64,000 bases of DNA from NCBI GenBank assembly GCA_963620595.1, contig CAVFAY010000010.1:1-64000 (forward strand), read 5' to 3'. Every line of letters begins with the position of its first letter. Position 1 is the stretch's first letter. Below the pieces are notes generated by a model. The model was given only the letters and a program-made list of their open reading frames with translations. It searched no databases and had not been told where the DNA came from. Position numbers and translations under genes: made by a program. This stretch comes from Butyricicoccus_A sp963620595. Its GTDB lineage: Bacteria > Bacillota > Clostridia > Oscillospirales > Butyricicoccaceae. Below, piece after piece: positions 58,780 to 64,000 of this stretch.

Positions 58780-60302
58780 ACAGCTTGAATCATTCAGACG
58801 AAATTATATCTATTCTCCAAGAGGAGATTGAACAGTATGACAGCCGCACCCGCCGCGCAGAGACCGGTACAGTGCTTGAGATTGGCGACGGCATTGCGAC
58901 TGTATATGGATTGGATCGCGCCGTTTACGGCGAGTTGGTTGAATTTGAAACCGGTGTCCGCGGCATTGTGCTGAACTTGGAACGCGATAGTGTAGGCGTT
59001 GTTCTTCTGGGCAGTGAAAATGGTCTGCACGAGGGTTCTTCTGTCAAGCGCACAGGCCGCGCAGCCGATGTTCCAGTTGGCGATGCTATGATCGGCCGCA
59101 CCGTAAACGCATTGGGAGACCCGATTGACGGTCTCGGCCCGATTGCCTGCACCGAAACCCGCCCGATTGAGCACGAAGCCTCCGGCGTTGTTTCTCGTGA
59201 GCCGGTCAACCAGCCGATGCAGACCGGCATTTTGGCCATTGACGCCATGGTTCCGATTGGACGCGGTCAGCGTGAGTTAATCATCGGTGACCGTCAGACC
59301 GGTAAGACATCCATCGCGGTTGATACCATTCTGAACCAGAAGGGACAGGATATGATTTGTATCTATGTTGCCATCGGCCAGAAGGCATCGACAGTTGCCA
59401 AACTGCGCGGCACATTGGAAAAGGCCGGCGCACTGGATTACAGTATTATCGTATCTGCTACCGCGGCAGATTCCGCTCCGCAGCAGTATATCGCTCCATA
59501 TGCCGGCGCTGCTATTGGTGAGTACTTCATGGGCAAGGGTAAGGACGTCCTCATTATATATGATGATCTGTCTAAGCACGCTGTTGCCTACCGTACTCTT
59601 TCCCTTTTGCTCCGTCGTTCTCCAGGTCGTGAAGCATATCCAGGCGATGTATTCTATCTGCATTCCCGTCTGCTCGAGCGCGCTTGCCGCTTGACCAAAG
59701 AATATGGTGGCGGTTCGATGACTGCTATTCCGATCATTGAAACACTGGCTGGCGATGTATCCGCATACATTCCAACCAATGTCATTTCTATCACAGACGG
59801 TCAGATTTATCTGGAAAATGACTTGTTCTTCTCCGGTCAGCGTCCAGCTGTCAACGTTGGTCTGTCGGTATCCCGTGTCGGCGGTTCTGCGCAGACTAAG
59901 GCAATTAAAAAGACCTCCGGTACCCTTCGTATTGATCTGGCACGTTTCCGCGAGCTGGAAGTATTCACACAGTTTAGCTCGGATCTGGATGAAGAGACCC
60001 GTCATGCACTGGATCACGGCAAGCGATTGATGGAAATCCTCAAGCAGCCGCTGTATCATCCGATGCCTGTCTGGAAGCAGGCAGTCATTCTGTATGTTGC
60101 AACCAATGGTTTACTCTCTGATGTACCGCTTGACCGTGCAAACGAGTTTGTCAAGGATTTCGCAGATACGCTTCAATCCGAAAACAGCGCACTTGTCGAA
60201 GAAATTCAGTCCACCGGCACCCTTCCGGGAACCGCAGGCGAACAGATTCGCAAGGCTCTGGAGTCTTATAAAGAACAGGTGAGCGCATCATGGCAGGCAT
60301 AA
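58776..60302 (+). CDS. atpA: F-type ATP synthase subunit alpha
   Basis: 508 residues with GDRQTGKTS P-loop, LGDPIDG, PVNQPMQTGILAIDAMVPIGRGQREL, and the LIIYDDLSKHAVAYRTLSLLLRRSPGREAYPGD segment; the regulatory catch region is normal. Two starts are possible: GTG 58776 (overlapping atpH) or TTG 58785, the latter with better ribosome spacing to GAGGGGTG. Confidence 0.95.
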   Translation: MNSLNHSDEIISILQEEIEQYDSRTRRAETGTVLEIGDGIATVYGLDRAVYGELVEFETGVRGIVLNLERDSVGVVLLGSENGLHEGSSVKRTGRAADVPVGDAMIGRTVNALGDPIDGLGPIACTETRPIEHEASGVVSREPVNQPMQTGILAIDAMVPIGRGQRELIIGDRQTGKTSIAVDTILNQKGQDMICIYVAIGQKASTVAKLRGTLEKAGALDYSIIVSATAADSAPQQYIAPYAGAAIGEYFMGKGKDVLIIYDDLSKHAVAYRTLSLLLRRSPGREAYPGDVFYLHSRLLERACRLTKEYGGGSMTAIPIIETLAGDVSAYIPTNVISITDGQIYLENDLFFSGQRPAVNVGLSVSRVGGSAQTKAIKKTSGTLRIDLARFRELEVFTQFSSDLDEETRHALDHGKRLMEILKQPLYHPMPVWKQAVILYVATNGLLSDVPLDRANEFVKDFADTLQSENSALVEEIQSTGTLPGTAGEQIRKALESYKEQVSASWQA

Positions 60303-61273
60303 AGGAAATTCGTACCAGAATCGACAGTGTTCAGCAGACGCTGAAGATTACCAATGCGATGTATCTCATCTCCTCCTCAAAATTGCGCAAGGCGCGGCAG
60401 CAGCTCACCAATGTTCAGCCATACTTTACCAAAATCACTTCGACGATTGCAGATATCCTGCACCACACACCAGAAATAGAGCATATCTACTTCGATAAGC
60501 GCCCAGATGTTGCCGAACACAAAGTCGGTTATATCGTTATCACGGGTGACAAGGGGTTGGCAGGTGCATACAACCACAATGTCCTGCGTTTGGCAGAGAA
60601 ACAAATCTCTAAAACGCCAAACTCGACCCTGTTCTTAATTGGTCAGGTCGGTCGTGTGTATTTTGCTGAACGCGGCATGAAAATTGACGGCGAATTTATG
60701 TACACGGCGCAGGATCCAAATATTCCGCGCGCCCGCGATATTTCTGAGCTGTTTATCAAGCTGTTCCGCGAGAACAAGCTGGATGAGGTTTATATCGTAT
60801 ATACTGAAATGATTACATCAATGCGGTTGGAACCGAAAGTTCAAAAGCTCCTGCCGCTAGATATTGACGCTTTCCCGTGGTCACCGCGTCCCGGCGAGGA
60901 TGAACCGTACCACCAGACTATTACCTATGTGCCAAGTGCGAATAAGGTATTGAGCCAGATCGTTCCGGGTTACGTCAAAGGCGTGCTGTTTGGTGCAATG
61001 GTTGAGTCGTTCTGCTCGGAGCAGAACGCCCGTATGACGGCAATGGACTCCTCCACCAACAATGCACGAGATATGTTAAAAGAACTCTCTCTGCGATACA
61101 ATCGCGCCCGTCAGGCTGCGATTACGCAGGAAATCACAGAAATTGTCGGCGGTGCACAGACACAGAAAGCAGGGCACCCGCCGCTCCGCCGGGAAAAGCC
61201 TGCGCGTGTTGTCCGTTTTCTTGCGGATGGCACCTGCGCACAGAAAGCGAGGAACGAATCATCATGGAACTGA
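60290..61273 (+). CDS. atpG: F-type ATP synthase subunit gamma
   Basis: 327 residues: MAGIKEIRTRIDSVQQTLKITNAMYLISSSKLRKA and the C-terminal helix DSSTNNARDMLKELSLRYNRARQAAITQEITEIVGGAQ match gamma. The chain continues about 40 residues further than usual, with a Pro/Arg-rich end (PPLRREKPARVVRFLADG...). It overlaps both atpA and atpD. The central stalk subunit that turns in F1. Confidence 0.9.
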   Translation: MAGIKEIRTRIDSVQQTLKITNAMYLISSSKLRKARQQLTNVQPYFTKITSTIADILHHTPEIEHIYFDKRPDVAEHKVGYIVITGDKGLAGAYNHNVLRLAEKQISKTPNSTLFLIGQVGRVYFAERGMKIDGEFMYTAQDPNIPRARDISELFIKLFRENKLDEVYIVYTEMITSMRLEPKVQKLLPLDIDAFPWSPRPGEDEPYHQTITYVPSANKVLSQIVPGYVKGVLFGAMVESFCSEQNARMTAMDSSTNNARDMLKELSLRYNRARQAAITQEITEIVGGAQTQKAGHPPLRREKPARVVRFLADGTCAQKARNESSWN

Positions 61274-62661
61274 AAGGTGCTGTAGTGCAGGTACTCGGTC
61301 CAGTTGTTGACGTCGAATTTGACGGCGGCAAGCTGCCGGAAATCAATGAAGCGCTGACCGTCGAATTGGACGGCAAAAAGCAGGTCATGGAGGTTGCTCA
61401 GCACGTTGGCGGCGATACCGTTCGATGCATCATGCTGTCTCCTAGTGAAGGCCTGGGTCGAGGCGACACCGTTATCGCCTCTGGACATACCATTGAAACG
61501 CCAGTCGGTGAAGGTACTCTAGGTCGTTTGTTTAATGTACTGGGCGAACCAATTGACGAAAAGGGTCCGGTAAAGACTGAGGAAAAGTGGTCGATCCACC
61601 GTGAGCCACCGATTTTTGCTAACCAGAACCCGACAACTGAAATCTTGGAGACCGGTATCAAGGTCATCGACTTGTTGGCTCCATACGCCCGCGGCGGTAA
61701 AATCGGTCTGTTCGGCGGCGCTGGCGTCGGCAAAACTGTCCTGATTCAGGAGCTGATCCGAAACATTGCTGCCGAGCACGGTGGATACTCCATCTTTACC
61801 GGCGTCGGTGAACGCACCCGTGAGGGCAACGATCTGTGGCGTGAAATGGGCGAATCCGGCGTTTTGAATAACACGGCGTTGGTGTTCGGTCAGATGAATG
61901 AGCCGCCTGGAGCACGTATGCGTGTTGCTCTGACCGGTCTGACCATGGCAGAATATTTCCGTGATCGTCAAAAGCAGAATGTGCTTCTGTTCATCGACAA
62001 CATCTTCCGTTATGTACAGGCAGGTTCAGAGGTCTCCGCTTTGATGGGTCGTATGCCTTCTGCTGTTGGTTATCAGCCGACACTGGCTGATGAAGTCGGC
62101 GCTTTGCAGGAGCGTATCACTTCTACTCGTGATGGTGCAATCACTTCGGTGCAGGCCGTTTACGTTCCTGCCGATGACTTGACCGACCCTGCTCCGGCTA
62201 CGACATTCGCCCATTTGGATGCTACTACCGTATTGTCCCGTAAGATTGTAGAACAGGGCATTTATCCGGCTGTTGATCCGCTAGAATCCACTTCTCGTAT
62301 TCTAGAGCCAGACGTTGTCGGTGAGCGTCATTACAAGGTTGCCCGCGGTGCACAGGAGCTGTTGCAGCGATATCGCGAGCTTCAGGACATCATCGCCATC
62401 CTCGGCATGGAAGAGCTGAGCGCCGAAGACCGCAAGACGGTTGACCGCGCACGTCGTATGCAGCAGTACTTCTCTCAGCCATTCTTCGTAGCAGAGACCT
62501 TTACCGGTCTGGAAGGACGCTATGTACCGCTGGATGCAACGCTGAACGGCTTTGAGGCTCTGCTCGGCGGCGAGCTGGATGAATATCCGGAGTCTGCCTT
62601 CTCTATGGTTGGCACTGTGGATGAAGTCCGTGAAAAGGCACGTGCACAGGGGGCAGTTTAA
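61264..62661 (+). CDS. atpD: F-type ATP synthase subunit beta
   Basis: 465 residues, catalytic subunit. P-loop FGGAGVGKTVLIQELI, GERTREGNDLW, ALVFGQMNEPPGARMRV, FIDNIFRYVQAGSEVSALMGRMPSAVGYQPTL and the Glu in TGVGERTRE are present. AACC upstream site AGGAACG is modest. Overlaps the gamma end by ten bases. Confidence 0.95.
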   Translation: MELKGAVVQVLGPVVDVEFDGGKLPEINEALTVELDGKKQVMEVAQHVGGDTVRCIMLSPSEGLGRGDTVIASGHTIETPVGEGTLGRLFNVLGEPIDEKGPVKTEEKWSIHREPPIFANQNPTTEILETGIKVIDLLAPYARGGKIGLFGGAGVGKTVLIQELIRNIAAEHGGYSIFTGVGERTREGNDLWREMGESGVLNNTALVFGQMNEPPGARMRVALTGLTMAEYFRDRQKQNVLLFIDNIFRYVQAGSEVSALMGRMPSAVGYQPTLADEVGALQERITSTRDGAITSVQAVYVPADDLTDPAPATTFAHLDATTVLSRKIVEQGIYPAVDPLESTSRILEPDVVGERHYKVARGAQELLQRYRELQDIIAILGMEELSAEDRKTVDRARRMQQYFSQPFFVAETFTGLEGRYVPLDATLNGFEALLGGELDEYPESAFSMVGTVDEVREKARAQGAV

Positions 62662-63062
62662 TGAATAAGACGCTCTATCTGGAAATCATTACCCCGGAAA
62701 AGCAGTTTTTTACCGGCAATGTAGAAAGTATTGTAATGCCGGCTCTAGACGGTCAGTACGGTGTACAGCCGGGACATGAACCGATTGTCACTGCGCTGGA
62801 GCCGGGCAATGTTCGTTACTGCGTAGATGGCAAATGGCAGGAAGTTATTGTCACGCAGGGATTTGCAGAAATCATGCCAGATTATGCCATTTTGCTGGTA
62901 TCTACTGCAGAACGTCCGGATGAAATTGACCGTGCACGTGCAGAGCGTGCAAAACAGCGTGCAGAAGAGCGTCTGCGCCAGCAGCAGAGCATTCAGGAGT
63001 ACTATCACTCCAAGGCAGCTTTGGCGCGTGCGATGGCACGTTTGAAAGCATCTGGTAAATAA
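62661..63062 (+). CDS. atpC: F-type ATP synthase subunit epsilon
   Basis: 133 residues: N-terminal beta sandwich (LEIITPEKQFFTGNVESIVMPALDGQYGVQPGHEPIVTAL) and a C-terminal helical hairpin with Ala/Arg-rich sequence, both standard for epsilon. TAATG overlap with atpD. Last gene of the ATP synthase operon, followed by a terminator. Confidence 0.95.
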   Translation: MNKTLYLEIITPEKQFFTGNVESIVMPALDGQYGVQPGHEPIVTALEPGNVRYCVDGKWQEVIVTQGFAEIMPDYAILLVSTAERPDEIDRARAERAKQRAEERLRQQQSIQEYYHSKAALARAMARLKASGK

Positions 63063-63089
63063 AAAGCTCTCTCTTCTCTTAAATAACCA

Positions 63090-63126
63090 AAGACCGAAGC
63101 TGTCTATTACAGATAGCCTCGGTCTT
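63090..63126. terminator. Terminator after the ATP synthase operon
   Basis: AAGACCGA / TCGGTCTT outer arms with an inner GCT/AGC pair and T-rich tail, 27 bases past atpC; it also suits the convergent MATE gene. Confidence 0.75.
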
Positions 63127-63144
63127 ATTTTTTATCATGCAAAT

Positions 63145-64000
63145 TTATGCTTTACTTGCTCGCGACATTCCCTTCCAATTGCGCATGAGAAAGACAATTG
63201 CCATGATACCAACGAACAAACTGGATACAGGTCCAGCATACAAAATGCCATCAATGCCAAAAATCTTTCCCAGAATCAGCATAGCTGGAATTTGAATAAT
63301 AATCTGGCGGAACATCACCAGAACAGCCGCAGAACCCGCCTTGCCGACGGACTGCAAATACGAGCTGCCGACCATTTGGAAACTATCCAATGTGATGAGC
63401 AGCAGGAAAATCTTCAAGCATTTGACAGAAAATTCATTGTACAGCGCATCAGAAGATCCAAAAATCTGAATGATGCTCATCGGTGCCAGTTGGAACCAAA
63501 TCGTGGCAACCAGCATAATCGTAAAGGCAATGATAAGCAGCATTTTCAGCACGTTTTTTACGCGCGGATATGCTTGACTGCCATAATTATAACTAATAAT
63601 CGGCTGCGCACCAGAGGATAAACCGGTAATGGCATTGAGCAGCAGAGTAAATACTTTCATTGTAACACCGAGAGCTGTCAGCGGAATCTCTGCGCCATAT
63701 TTACTCATCGCTCCATATTTGACCAGCAGATTATTTTGGAAAAACAGCACACAGACGATCGCAAGCTGTGTTACCAGACTGGATGTGCCCATTTTGCACA
63801 AACGCGGAATATAGGTACAGCAGCCGGAAAACGAGCTTTTTTTGAGCTGCACCGATTGATTTTTGCAGATAAAATACCAAACACAAATCAGCGAGCTGAC
63901 AAGCTGACCGGTAACCGTCGCAATTGCCGCGCCTTTGACACCCCAATGAAGGACAAAAATCGTCAGTGGATCACCAATCATATTGATGACGAATCCCGCC
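63145..64000 (-). CDS. MATE-family exporter, partial at window edge
   Basis: The frame stays open to the last base, so the N-terminal part lies outside. The visible 285 residues have MATE features: GAGFVINMIGDPLTIFVLHWGVKGAAIATVTGQLVSSLICVWY, LTALGVTMKVFTLLLNAITGLSSGAQPIISYNYGS, and further helices to the end, with LQSVGKAGSAAVLVMFRQI. MATE proteins export organic cations or drugs using H+ or Na+. The sequence fits a C-terminal two thirds. Confidence 0.8.
   Translation of the reverse strand, partial: AGFVINMIGDPLTIFVLHWGVKGAAIATVTGQLVSSLICVWYFICKNQSVQLKKSSFSGCCTYIPRLCKMGTSSLVTQLAIVCVLFFQNNLLVKYGAMSKYGAEIPLTALGVTMKVFTLLLNAITGLSSGAQPIISYNYGSQAYPRVKNVLKMLLIIAFTIMLVATIWFQLAPMSIIQIFGSSDALYNEFSVKCLKIFLLLITLDSFQMVGSSYLQSVGKAGSAAVLVMFRQIIIQIPAMLILGKIFGIDGILYAGPVSSLFVGIMAIVFLMRNWKGMSRASKA

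Noticed and set aside
59277..60059. Open frame opposite atpA
   Set aside because: Antisense to a highly conserved gene; chance frame due to codon usage.
1..64000. CRISPR array, rRNA or tRNA genes
   Set aside because: No regularly spaced repeats of the right size, no rRNA-like stretch and no cloverleaf with GGTTCGA-type loop and CCA end were found in the gaps on reading; a tRNA scan could still find one that I missed.

Overview
The window looks like a chromosomal segment of an anaerobic, butyrate-forming Firmicute of class Clostridia; Butyricicoccaceae or a nearby Oscillospirales family is my best guess. Evidence: strong Shine-Dalgarno sites, T-tailed terminator hairpins, a 4-hydroxybutyryl-CoA dehydratase with its CoA-transferase (a route to crotonyl-CoA and butyrate), formate-tetrahydrofolate ligase, 2-hydroxyacyl-CoA-dehydratase-type enzymes and many Clostridia-type regulators. 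No rRNA, tRNA or CRISPR array was seen.

Region 1 (1-10.1 kb) is a decayed prophage or satellite. Leftward phage genes run from a DUF3310 gene at 9839 through a shortened MazG-like gene, two small genes and a double-HTH regulator to a small-terminase gene ending at 7405. The large-terminase gene starts only at 778 and is cut short. Between the two terminase genes lies a 6.6 kb block: an FtsK-like DNA translocase, two small phage-type genes with duplicated hairpin leaders, an iteron-like repeat cluster, a ribbon-helix-helix repressor with GGTTAACC operator sites at both divergent promoters, a membrane-anchored Mrr-like nuclease and a RloA/RloB (AbiL-like) defence pair. A transposase remnant marks the right end.

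Region 2 (10.1-33.4 kb) is metabolic and transport DNA: a LysR/YczE-type pair; two tandem YhgE/Pip membrane proteins; an inositol-type operon (iolG, a cytidylate-kinase-like gene, a GPH symporter, iolI) divergent from an AraC regulator; a second operon (4-hydroxybutyrate CoA-transferase, 4-hydroxybutyryl-CoA dehydratase, a second inositol-dehydrogenase-like oxidoreductase and a split transketolase); TetR/MMPL, HAD phosphatase and MerR/carboxymuconolactone-decarboxylase units.

Region 3 (33.4-56.6 kb) is mostly core: pyruvate kinase, a NACHT-type STAND NTPase (possible defence gene), an IscR-like regulator, a lipoprotein, DUF4317, a phosphatase, a two-gene 2-hydroxyacyl-CoA-dehydratase-like system in which one subunit is fused to its ATPase activator, rodA, fhs-tsaE-tsaB-upp, a LuxR regulator, a phosphate-binding-like lipoprotein with a WG-repeat protein and polyphosphate kinase, and a CitA/CitB-type two-component system.

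Region 4 (56.8-64 kb) is the complete F-type ATP synthase operon atpBEFHAGDC, with a c subunit of proton type, followed by a MATE exporter that runs off the window edge.
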